This document shows, piece after piece, positions 1 through 6,293 of a stretch of 21,698 nucleotides of DNA (position 1 is its first letter; every line of letters starts with the position of its first letter). Position numbers and translations under genes: made by a program. The notes under the pieces were generated by a model. The model saw only the letters and a program-made list of their open reading frames with translations, was not told where the DNA came from and did no database searches. This DNA comes from an uncultured Oscillospiraceae bacterium (lineage in GTDB: Bacteria > Bacillota > Clostridia > Oscillospirales > Acutalibacteraceae), in assembly GCA_900540275.1 (NCBI GenBank), contig UQFO01000027.1, positions 1-21,698 on the forward strand, written 5' to 3'.

Positions 1-4
1 GTGT

Positions 5-10
5 TATAAT
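5..10 (+). promoter_or_regulatory. Possible -10 element at the window edge
   Basis: TATAAT sits at 5-10. A matching -35 would lie outside the window, so this is only half a promoter. If real, transcription would start near 17, giving endonuclease IV a leader of about 195 bases that begins directly with the hairpin at 19-60. Confidence 0.35.
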
Positions 11-18
11 AACCTCAC

Positions 19-126
19 GCCGCAAAGCGGAAGCCTTGCAAAAGCAAGCCTTCCGGCGGCTGGGAGAACATTGAAACACATGCCAGGGTTTCGAGAGCTG
101 TTCCGGCGGCTGGGGAAAATCCGCCG
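19..126 (+). other. Structured leader upstream of nfo, two hairpins
   Basis: The first hairpin (19-60) has GCCGC (19-23) pairing with GCGGC (56-60), a four-base bulge, CGGAAG (28-33) pairing with CTTCCG (50-55), a C-C mismatch, then CTTGC/GCAAG around an AAAA loop. The second pairs CGGCGG (104-109) with CCGCCG (121-126). The 14-base word TTCCGGCGGCTGGG occurs twice, at 51-64 and 101-114, exactly 50 bases apart. No U-tract follows either hairpin, so they are not terminators. I do not recognise a known riboswitch or ncRNA class. Confidence 0.4.
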
Positions 127-211
127 CGGGCTTACTGTGCCTGCAGAGCGGCTGCATAAAAAAGTGGGAAACACCACAATAATACCATTGTATGAAAGGA
201 AGGGGAAAACC

Positions 212-1048
212 ATGCTGAATATCGGAGCACATTTGTCTGCCTCCAAGGGATTCCTGCATATGGCGCAGGAGGCCGTTTCTATCGGAGCAAATACATTTCA
301 GTTCTTTACGAGAAACCCGCGCGGGTTTGCCGCTAAGGATATCAACCCGGAGGATATTAAGCAGTACCATGAATATATAAGCGATAAGGGCTTTGCGAAG
401 ATTCTGGCGCATGCGCCCTACACCTTGAACGCCTGCTCTGCGGACGCGCACACGCGCGAGCTTGCGGGCATGATTATGGAGGACGACCTTAAGCGCATGG
501 AATACGTTCCCGGCAACTACTATAATTTTCATCCGGGCAGCCATGTCAAGCAGGGCGCTGAGGTGGGAATCAAAATGATTATTGAGCTGCTCAACCGCAT
601 TTTAAAGCCGGAGCAGACGACTACCGTGCTGCTGGAAACCATGGCCGGAAAGGGAAGCGAGGTCGGGCGGACCTTTGAGGAGCTGCGCGCAATCATCGAC
701 GGCGTGGAATTAAAGGATAAGCTCGGCGTGTGCTTCGACACGTGCCACGTCAACGACGCGGGCTACGATGTGGTGAACAATCTCGACGGCGTGCTGGATG
801 AGTTCGACCGTATAATCGGGCTTGAACGGCTTTATACCGTGCATCTCAACGACAGCAAAAACCCGTTCGGCAGCCATAAGGACAGGCACGAAACGATTGG
901 TAACGGGCATATCGGCCTGGAGGCACTTTCAAGCGTCATCAACCATCCAAAGCTGAAAGGCCTGCCGTTTTATTTGGAAACGCCGAACGATTTGGACGGC
1001 TACGCACAGGAAATCAAGCTGCTGCGCGGGCTGTACCGTGAAGGCTGA
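212..1048 (+). CDS. nfo: Endonuclease IV (apurinic/apyrimidinic endonuclease)
   Basis: A 278-residue AP endonuclease of the Nfo family: a TIM-barrel enzyme with three zinc ions that cuts 5' of abasic sites in base-excision repair in the cytoplasm. All nine family zinc ligands can be placed: H67, H107, E142, D176, H179, H211, D224, H226 and E256. They sit in recognisable motifs such as FHPGSH, CFDTCH, HLNDSK and LETP. The length matches the family (about 280). The reading frame is open further upstream to 71, but the ATG at 212 is chosen because AAAGGAAGGGGA lies just before it and the conserved N-terminus LNIGAHLS begins there. A terminator at 1077-1107 ends the transcript, so the gene is probably monocistronic. 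Confidence 0.95.
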   Translation: MLNIGAHLSASKGFLHMAQEAVSIGANTFQFFTRNPRGFAAKDINPEDIKQYHEYISDKGFAKILAHAPYTLNACSADAHTRELAGMIMEDDLKRMEYVPGNYYNFHPGSHVKQGAEVGIKMIIELLNRILKPEQTTTVLLETMAGKGSEVGRTFEELRAIIDGVELKDKLGVCFDTCHVNDAGYDVVNNLDGVLDEFDRIIGLERLYTVHLNDSKNPFGSHKDRHETIGNGHIGLEALSSVINHPKLKGLPFYLETPNDLDGYAQEIKLLRGLYREG

Positions 1049-1076
1049 GAAATAGCGGAATAGAAATTTTTTTGCA

Positions 1077-1107
1077 GGCCGTCGGAGGCGAACCGGCGGC
1101 CTTTTTT
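1077..1107 (+). terminator. Rho-independent terminator after nfo
   Basis: Nine-base-pair stem GGCCGTCGG/CCGGCGGCC (one G-U wobble) with a seven-base loop, followed by six T's. It lies 29 bases after the nfo stop. Confidence 0.85.
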
Positions 1108-1128
1108 CTGTTTAATTCCACAGAAGGT

Positions 1129-1156
1129 TTTAGAAACAGGCAAAATAAGATAAAAT
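1129..1156 (+). promoter_or_regulatory. Weak candidate promoter for pcrA
   Basis: TTTAGA (1129-1134), a 16-base spacer and TAAAAT (1151-1156). The match to sigma-A is modest. It is listed because a terminator immediately upstream means the helicase gene needs its own promoter in this gap. Confidence 0.3.
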
Positions 1157-1192
1157 GAAACACAAGCTTTTTAGAAAGGATTTGTTTCGCAT

Positions 1193-3571
1193 TTGAATAA
1201 TACAAAGGAAGAACTTTTGGAATTAAGAAAAAAAGTCATGGAGAACGAGTTCTCCAGAATGAACGATATGCAGAAAAAAGCCGTGTTCAAAACGGAAGGG
1301 CCCCTATTGATTCTCGCGGGCGCCGGCAGTGGCAAAACGACGGTGCTCGTCAACCGTATCGCAAGTATATTAAAGTACGGCAAGGCGTATGAGAGCGACC
1401 TGATTCCACAGGATTTTACGCAGGAGGAGCTTGAACGCCTGAACGCGGCGGCACAGGGGAACGGGCCGCTTGACGATGAGCTTGCCGCGCGCCTTGCGGT
1501 TTATCCGCCCGCTCCATGGCAGATTCTTGCCATAACCTTTACGAACAAGGCGGCGGGTGAGCTTAAGGACCGCCTGAACGCCCGCATTGGGGAAGGCGGG
1601 GGAGACATCTGGGCGGCCACGTTCCATTCGGCATGCTCCAGGATGCTTCGCCGGTTCGGCGACCGCATCGGCTATACGCGGAATTTTACTGTCTATGATA
1701 CGGACGACCAGCGCCGCCTGATGAAGGACTGCCTGAAAACGCTCAATTATGACGAAAAAATCCTGCCGCACCGCAGCGTGCTCGCGGAGATATCCCGCTG
1801 CAAGGACAGGATGGTTTCGCCTGACGAGCTAAAGGCTTCGGCGGGCAGCGACAACCGGCTCGTTTCCATCGCCAAGGCGTACGCGCTTTATCAGGAGAGG
1901 CTCAAAGCCTCCGACGCGATGGATTTTGACGATATCCTTTGCAACACGGTAAAGCTGTTTGAACAGGCACCCGACGTTTTGGAGCTTTACCAAAGGCAGT
2001 TTCGGTACATTATGGTAGATGAATACCAGGACACCAACCGGGTTCAATACCGCTTTGTTAAGATGCTGGCAGAGAAAAACGGAAATATCTGTGTGGTCGG
2101 GGACGACGACCAGAGCATTTACAAGTTCCGCGGCGCGACGATTGAAAACATATTGAGCTTTGAAACAACATACGAAAACGCCTGTGTCATAAGGCTTGAG
2201 CAGAACTACCGCTCTACGCAGAACATTCTTGACGCCGCGAACGGCGTGATTAAGAATAACAAAGAGCGCAAAGGCAAAACGCTCTGGACGCAGAACCCGC
2301 AGGGGGATAAAATCGTTCTGCGCAGCTGTATGTCGGAGCGCGACGAAGCCTCCTTTATCGCGGATACGATTCTCGACGAGGTGTCAAAAGGAAGGAAATA
2401 TTCCGATTTTGCCGTTCTGTACCGCATGAACGCGCAGTCGAACTCAATTGAACAGAGCTTCAGCCGCAGCGGCGTACCGTACCGCTTAATCGGCGGGCAC
2501 CGTTTTTATGACCGCGAGGAAATCAAGGATATCCTTGCGTATCTTCAGTTCATCAACAACCCCTCCGACGATATCCGGCTGAGGAGGATTATCAACAAGC
2601 CAAAGCGAGGGATTGGGGATACTACGGTAAATAAGGCGGCGGACATCGCCGCTGTCAATGGCGACAGCCTGTACGAGGTGATTAGCCGCAGCGATGAAAA
2701 CGCCCCGCTCCAGCGCGCGGCGAATAAGCTCAACGATTTCTGCACGATGATGGACGGCCTGATTGCTCTTTCGCAGCGGGAAGACGTATCGATTGAGGAA
2801 ATTTACAGCGCTGTTCTTGAACGCACCGATTATATCAACTGGCTGAAAAAGGAAAAAGAGGACAGCGACAACCGCATCGAAAACATAGACGAGCTGCTCT
2901 CCAATATTTTAAAATATGAAGAGGACAACGGCGAAGAAGCGAGCCTTTCGGGCTTTTTGGAGGAAATCGCCCTGTTTACCGATATTGACAATTATGATAC
3001 GCAGGCCGACAGCGTCGTACTGATGACGCTGCATTCGGCGAAGGGGCTGGAATTCCCCGTTGTGTTTATCCCGGGTATGGAGGACGGTATTTTCCCCGGA
3101 AACCAGTCGATGCTGATGGAGGAGGAACTGCAGGAGGAGCGCAGGCTTGCCTATGTTGGAATAACCAGGGCAAAGGAAAAGCTGTACCTGCTGCATGCCT
3201 CCGAGCGCATGATGTTCGGTATGACGCAGAGGAACCGCGTATCCCGTTTTACCAATGAAATTCCGGCAGAGCTGCTCGAAATAAGCTCCTCCTTTGTAAG
3301 AAAGCAGCCGCAGCAGGGCTCGGTACCCACCGCCTACCAGAGCCGCACCTCAGGCTTTGCCTCTCACACGAGCGCAAGGAGCGCAGCGTCCGCCGGACAG
3401 GCTGCCGCGCAGAAGCTCAAGGCGGGCGACAGCGTCCGGCACAAGGCGTTTGGCCAGGGGCTCATCATAAACGCCGTCCCAATGGGCAACGACACGATGC
3501 TTGAGATTGCGTTTGAAAGCGTTGGGACAAAACGGATTATGCAAAACTTTGCAAAGCTCGAAAAAATATAA
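1193..3571 (+). CDS. pcrA: PcrA/UvrD-type superfamily 1 DNA helicase
   Basis: A 792-residue ATP-dependent 3'-5' DNA helicase used in repair, replication restart and transcription-coupled repair. Visible motifs: Q motif MNDMQ (23-27), Walker A AGAGSGKTT (42-50), motif Ia ITFTNKAAGELKDR (114-127), motif II VDEYQDTN (275-282) and motif III VVGDDDQSIYKFRGA (301-315). The C-terminal motifs TLHSAKGLEF and RRLAYVGITRA follow. The last about 50 residues (KAGDSVRHKAFGQG onward) form the Tudor-like domain typical of PcrA. An extra segment of about 45 charged residues (about 62-107) separates Walker A from motif Ia, unlike standard PcrA. The start is a TTG with AAAGGA 12 bases upstream. The in-frame ATG at 1238 is the alternative. 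PcrA rather than Rep or UvrD is inferred from the Gram-positive context and the tail. Confidence 0.93.
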   Translation: MNNTKEELLELRKKVMENEFSRMNDMQKKAVFKTEGPLLILAGAGSGKTTVLVNRIASILKYGKAYESDLIPQDFTQEELERLNAAAQGNGPLDDELAARLAVYPPAPWQILAITFTNKAAGELKDRLNARIGEGGGDIWAATFHSACSRMLRRFGDRIGYTRNFTVYDTDDQRRLMKDCLKTLNYDEKILPHRSVLAEISRCKDRMVSPDELKASAGSDNRLVSIAKAYALYQERLKASDAMDFDDILCNTVKLFEQAPDVLELYQRQFRYIMVDEYQDTNRVQYRFVKMLAEKNGNICVVGDDDQSIYKFRGATIENILSFETTYENACVIRLEQNYRSTQNILDAANGVIKNNKERKGKTLWTQNPQGDKIVLRSCMSERDEASFIADTILDEVSKGRKYSDFAVLYRMNAQSNSIEQSFSRSGVPYRLIGGHRFYDREEIKDILAYLQFINNPSDDIRLRRIINKPKRGIGDTTVNKAADIAAVNGDSLYEVISRSDENAPLQRAANKLNDFCTMMDGLIALSQREDVSIEEIYSAVLERTDYINWLKKEKEDSDNRIENIDELLSNILKYEEDNGEEASLSGFLEEIALFTDIDNYDTQADSVVLMTLHSAKGLEFPVVFIPGMEDGIFPGNQSMLMEEELQEERRLAYVGITRAKEKLYLLHASERMMFGMTQRNRVSRFTNEIPAELLEISSSFVRKQPQQGSVPTAYQSRTSGFASHTSARSAASAGQAAAQKLKAGDSVRHKAFGQGLIINAVPMGNDTMLEIAFESVGTKRIMQNFAKLEKI

Positions 3572-3576
3572 AAAGT

Positions 3577-3615
3577 AAGGCCCGTTTCTCATCATTTTGA
3601 GCAGCGGGCCTTTTT
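3577..3615 (+). terminator. Rho-independent terminator after pcrA
   Basis: AAGGCCCG (3577-3584) pairs with CGGGCCTT (3605-3612), followed by a T run. It begins five bases after the helicase stop codon. Confidence 0.85.
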
Positions 3616-3659
3616 ACAATTAAAAATATACAGTAGGGCAAAAACCAAATAAAATATGC

Positions 3660-3668
3660 TGTTATAAT
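3660..3668 (+). promoter_or_regulatory. Possible extended -10 promoter
   Basis: TGT-TATAAT is a perfect extended -10 with no convincing -35. If active, it would transcribe the inverted-repeat region 3680-3784, which has no ORF. Confidence 0.35.
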
Positions 3669-3679
3669 TACACATGCTG

Positions 3680-3784
3680 CGTACAAGGGCAATGGAAATG
3701 TATTCTGCGTCTGGGCGGCCTGTGCTTTCCATTTTCTGGCTCATGGAAAAACGTGGGAGCTAAAAAATCAGTTTAGATTGTACG
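3680..3784 (+). other. Nested and alternative inverted repeats in the gap, possible structured RNA
   Basis: The 359-base gap 3616-3974 has no credible ORF. Within it, CGTACAA (3680-3686) pairs perfectly with TTGTACG (3778-3784) and encloses AATGGAAA (3691-3698) pairing with TTTCCATT (3726-3733). A second ATGGAAA (3743-3749) can compete for the same TTTCCAT, so two exclusive structures are possible. The region is AT-rich from 3785 on and leads into the promoter at 3829. I do not recognise a named RNA family. Confidence 0.4.
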
Positions 3785-3828
3785 GGGAAAATTTAATATA
3801 TTAAATATAGGAAAAAATAGGAAAACAA

Positions 3829-3857
3829 TTGGGAGAATTCTGCATACGGCATATAAT
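3829..3857 (+). promoter_or_regulatory. Sigma-A-type promoter for the cysteine-rich gene
   Basis: TTGGGA (3829-3834), a 17-base spacer and a perfect TATAAT (3852-3857). The start would be near 3864, leaving a leader of about 110 bases that ends in the hairpin at 3929-3969. Sporulation sigma E or K spacing was checked and does not fit. Confidence 0.6.
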
Positions 3858-3928
3858 TGAAAGAGCACAGCTTATAAAGGTCCGGTACCGCACTGTTGCC
3901 AGACATTTAAATTTGTCACAATAAAAGC

Positions 3929-3974
3929 AATCCTCCATACAATATTAGTAAAGCTAATAAGGGAGGATTTTTTT
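3929..3974 (+). promoter_or_regulatory. Terminator-like hairpin that contains the ribosome binding site
   Basis: AATCCTCC (3929-3936) pairs with GGAGGATT (3962-3969). Inside it TATTAG (3943-3948) pairs with CTAATA (3954-3959). Seven T's (3968-3974) run directly up to the ATG at 3975. The only ribosome binding site for the next gene, GGGAGGA (3961-3967), lies in the 3' arm. The element could block translation, stop transcription, or both. Confidence 0.65.
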
Positions 3975-4802
3975 ATGGCTGAAACAGCATTTACCGCTGC
4001 TACGTGCGGCGGCGACGACACAGGATGCGCAAAAGAAGCAGTTTGTATAGATGCTTACAGGGTTTATGACAGCTGCGGAGACAAAGATTGCCTAGAGGAC
4101 TTAAAGGTACTGTTTTGCGATACGGCACAGTGCATGATAGACAAGGCGAGCAACGTTAGAATCAGAGACGTGGATGTTATCACCGTATATATCGACTTGG
4201 AGCCGGTTCCGTTCCATAAGGGCTTTTACTCTGTGGATATGACGTTCTTCTTTGATGTAGAGCTCGACGTATTCATGCAGCCGGCAGCTATGCCAATGTG
4301 TGTGAAGGGGCTCAGTATCTTTAACAAGAAGGTTATCCTTTACGGCAGCGAGGGCAACGTCAAGATATTCAGCTCTGACTTCACGATGGACGATCCGGAT
4401 GTGCAGAACGCCCCGGTCAGGAACCTGCCGAAGGCAAGCGTCCAGGTCGCAAAACCAATAGGCCTTTCCGCTAAAATCTGCCAGCGCAGGGAACCCTGCG
4501 TACCGTGCTGCAGGATTCCCGACTGTATCTCCTGCCGATACGGCGGCCCTGTCCCGGGCAACGGCGGCGAAAAAGACGTTTATATTACAATCGGCATCTT
4601 TACGATTGTCCAGATCGAGCGGAACGTCCAAATGCTCGTTCCCGCGTATGATTTCTGTATTCCGGAAAAAGAATGCACAACGTCTTCAGACAACCCGTGT
4701 GAAATGTTCAGCAGGCTCGACTTCCCGACAGACGAGTTCTTCCCGCCGAAGGTTTCTGACTTAAACGGGGATGAATGCGGCTGCTGCAGGCCGAAAAACT
4801 GA
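3975..4802 (+). CDS. Cysteine-rich protein of unknown function
   Basis: A 275-residue protein that I do not recognise. It has 20 cysteines, clustered at the N-terminus (residues 11-50), in a central knot around the motif EPCVPCCRIPDCISC, and at the end (DECGCC). Between the clusters lie beta-like hydrophobic stretches such as VITVYIDLEP and MTFFFDVELDVF. There is no signal peptide or membrane helix. Such a composition suits a metal-binding or disulfide-linked structural protein; a spore-coat or surface layer role is possible but is inference only. It is a single-gene unit: its own promoter at 3829, a hairpin-buried ribosome binding site, and a strong terminator 18 bases after the stop. Confidence 0.8.
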   Translation: MAETAFTAATCGGDDTGCAKEAVCIDAYRVYDSCGDKDCLEDLKVLFCDTAQCMIDKASNVRIRDVDVITVYIDLEPVPFHKGFYSVDMTFFFDVELDVFMQPAAMPMCVKGLSIFNKKVILYGSEGNVKIFSSDFTMDDPDVQNAPVRNLPKASVQVAKPIGLSAKICQRREPCVPCCRIPDCISCRYGGPVPGNGGEKDVYITIGIFTIVQIERNVQMLVPAYDFCIPEKECTTSSDNPCEMFSRLDFPTDEFFPPKVSDLNGDECGCCRPKN

Positions 4803-4814
4803 ATACCAAAGGCT

Positions 4815-4850
4815 TAAAAAAGCCGCAGGCAGCGCCTGCGGCTTTTTTTC
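4815..4850. terminator. Strong bidirectional terminator
   Basis: AGCCGCAGGC (4821-4830) pairs with GCCTGCGGCT (4834-4843) around a three-base loop. An A run lies on the left and a T run on the right, so it can stop transcripts from both sides. This fits its position between + strand genes and the - strand channel gene. Confidence 0.85.
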
Positions 4851-4877
4851 TTTGGATATTTTTAAAAATACACGGCG

Positions 4878-5105
4878 CTATATTGCCCTAGCTGCACCTA
4901 TCCGGGCAGACGGAGCATCTGCGGGCGCGCAAACAGGCTGCTGCCTGAAACGGCCGCTCGTAAATATCCTGCGGTACAACGTGCGGGCCGAGCCGTACGT
5001 TGATGCGAATTCCAGCAGTGCCTTTATTTGCGCTTGCCTTGCCCGGTGTTCCTCCAGTGCCATGAACGGCGCGGAATTTGCGCAGGTAACGGCGTTGGTT
5101 TTCAT
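4878..5105 (-). CDS. Small hypothetical ORF after the channel gene
   Basis: A 75-codon ORF starting 14 bases after the channel stop and ending just before the bidirectional terminator. It has GC-rich third positions like most genes here and a helix-like, charged middle (EEHRARQAQIKALLEF). The ribosome binding site is weak (AAGAAGAG-like), and overlapping ORFs in other frames are about as long. I do not recognise it. It may be spurious or a small protein co-transcribed with the channel. The rest of 4851-5119 shows nothing else. Confidence 0.25.
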   Translation of the reverse strand: MKTNAVTCANSAPFMALEEHRARQAQIKALLEFASTYGSARTLYRRIFTSGRFRQQPVCAPADAPSARIGAARAI

Positions 5106-5119
5106 GTTGCGGCTCTTCT

Positions 5120-5965
5120 TTACTTTTCCAATTTATGTCCACAATAAGGACAGTAGGGCTTTACGTTATCTTCTTGTTCACTTTTTGGGGAATCCGTTAT
5201 CTGCTCAATAAAACCGGCAGAAATTATTCCGGTAGGAACAGCTACCAACGCAATTCCAAGTAATGCAATTATAGTACTCAAAATTTTCCCTGCAACGGTT
5301 ACAGGATAGATATCGCCATATCCAACAGTTGTAATTGTTGCAATTGCCCACCATAAAGCAGAAAAAGCGTTATCAAACACTTCTGGCTGAGCAGCGTTTT
5401 CAATGCTATACATTAAAACAGATGCGATAATCATGAGCAGAGTAACCACAAACATAGATGATAAAAGCTGACTTGCCCTGCGTTTGAATACGGCAGCTAT
5501 TGTGGAAAGGGCTTTCGTATAGCGGTTTACTTTAAAAATACGAAGGAGGCGTATTACCCTTAAAGTACGTAGTACACGTAAATCGATTGGGATAAGAAAA
5601 GGAAGATAAAACGGAAGAACTGCAAGTAAATCAATAATTGCCATAAATGAAAATATATATCTGAGACGAGCTTTCACTGGCCCCAATTTTGGATATAGGA
5701 AATCAGAGGTCCAAACACGAAGAATATATTCAATCGAAAAAATAATGACAGAAATTATTTCAACAATATTAAAGACATCGCGTAAGAAAGCAGGGATATT
5801 AAATGTCTCCGCGATAACCATTGCTACGTTGATAATAATAAGCGATATTATAAAAATATCAAAAATTTTACTGGATTTATCCCCTGGTTTGGCTGCTTGA
5901 ATAATTTCAAATGACCGGCTTTTTATACGTCCCATTTTTATTTCCTTCTTTAACAAATGATACAT
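5120..5965 (-). CDS. Voltage-sensor-type potassium channel
   Basis: A 281-residue membrane protein of the ion_trans family with six helices. S4 (about 127-153) carries basic residues at every third position (R130, R133, R136, R139, R142, K145). The pore has the canonical potassium filter TTVGYGD (212-218), followed by S6. The cytoplasmic tail ends in a CPYCGHKL zinc knuckle (272-279). Two starts are possible: 5965 (ATG, AAAGGA inside a perfect hairpin) and 5935 (ATG, AAGGA seven bases upstream). I list the longer. The gene is much more AT-rich than its neighbours and adjoins a restriction-gene relic, which suggests transfer. Potassium selectivity follows from the filter; gating is inferred. 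Confidence 0.92.
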   Translation of the reverse strand: MYHLLKKEIKMGRIKSRSFEIIQAAKPGDKSSKIFDIFIISLIIINVAMVIAETFNIPAFLRDVFNIVEIISVIIFSIEYILRVWTSDFLYPKLGPVKARLRYIFSFMAIIDLLAVLPFYLPFLIPIDLRVLRTLRVIRLLRIFKVNRYTKALSTIAAVFKRRASQLLSSMFVVTLLMIIASVLMYSIENAAQPEVFDNAFSALWWAIATITTVGYGDIYPVTVAGKILSTIIALLGIALVAVPTGIISAGFIEQITDSPKSEQEDNVKPYCPYCGHKLEK

Positions 5966-5968
5966 AAA

Positions 5969-5995
5969 AGTGTCCTTTCTTTATGAAAGGACACT
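5969..5995 (-). promoter_or_regulatory. Perfect hairpin holding the channel ribosome binding site
   Basis: AGTGTCCTTTC and GAAAGGACACT form a perfect 11-base-pair stem with a five-base loop, ending three bases before the ATG at 5965. Read on the - strand, the ribosome binding site AAAGGA is in the 3' arm. If the downstream ATG (5935) is used, the hairpin is merely a leader structure. Confidence 0.55.
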
Positions 5996-6003
5996 CAAAG
6001 ATT

Positions 6004-6009
6004 ATTATA
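6004..6009 (-). promoter_or_regulatory. Candidate -10 for the channel gene
   Basis: TATAAT on the - strand. The best -35-like words (TGATAA or CTGATA, 18-19 bases upstream) are poor. It overlaps the stop codon of the relic reading frame. Confidence 0.3.
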
Positions 6010-6240
6010 AATACCGTTGCAAAATGTTTATCAGGTGTTCCTTATCATTCTCAAGCTCATAAATAGTCTGAAGGTGAAATTTTTCTATTGACTTGTCCTC
6101 GTTAGGCGGGATTAGAAGTTTTTTTGTCTCACTCAACCCTAACTGGCAGAGCCATTTCCTATCGTTATCTCTGTATATTTTGAATCAGATACCGCAGTAA
6201 ATATTTGATAAAAATCAAAGCTGGACTTGTGAAGTTTTTT
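6005..6240 (-). pseudogene. Frameshifted C-terminal relic resembling a restriction endonuclease
   Basis: On the - strand, 59 codons without a stop (6184 down to the TAA at 6005-6007) encode a well-composed peptide: it begins FKIYRDNDRKWLCQL and ends HLINILQRYL. Just upstream, the adjacent frame is open and protein-like (LHKSSFDFYQIFTAVSD, 6184-6234). Adding one T near 6184 would join the two as VSD-FKIYRDND. The YRDNDRKW.C.L core and an ending in a helix with RY resemble the C-terminus of proteins annotated as type I (HsdR-like) restriction endonucleases. That family link is from memory. No start or catalytic domain remains, so the piece is dead. Confidence 0.5.
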
Positions 6241-6249
6241 TGCTCTGCG

Positions 6250-6281
6250 ACCCAATCCACGCCCCGCGTGAAAAGCGAGAC
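6250..6281 (-). repeat. Single degenerate type I-C-like CRISPR repeat
   Basis: Read on the - strand, this 32-base stretch begins GTC, has a G-U-rich stem around TCACG, and contains GCGTGGATTG (6253-6262), the hallmark 3' part of type I-C repeats. The last bases (GGT instead of AAT) and the 5' stem arm have drifted. There is one copy only, and no spacer array or cas gene in the window. It could be chance; the proposal rests on the ten-base core plus GTC at nearly the right distance. Confidence 0.3.
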
Positions 6282-6293
6282 TTTACCTGGATA

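Noticed and set aside
3850..3857. CATATAAT as a sporulation sigma E or K -10
   Set aside because: No matching -35 (ATA or AC) at the right distance, whereas a sigma-A -35 (TTGGGA) fits at 17 bases.
3881..3896. T-box-like word GGTACCGC in the leader of the cysteine-rich gene
   Set aside because: The T-box needs TGGN before ACC and a paired antiterminator arm. Here the base before is C (CGGT), the leader is too short for stem I, and the word does not overlap the hairpin at 3929.
4771..5211. 146-codon + strand ORF across the terminator and the channel tail
   Set aside because: It begins inside the cysteine-rich gene, reads through the strong terminator and overlaps the channel C-terminus antisense. 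No ribosome binding site is seen.
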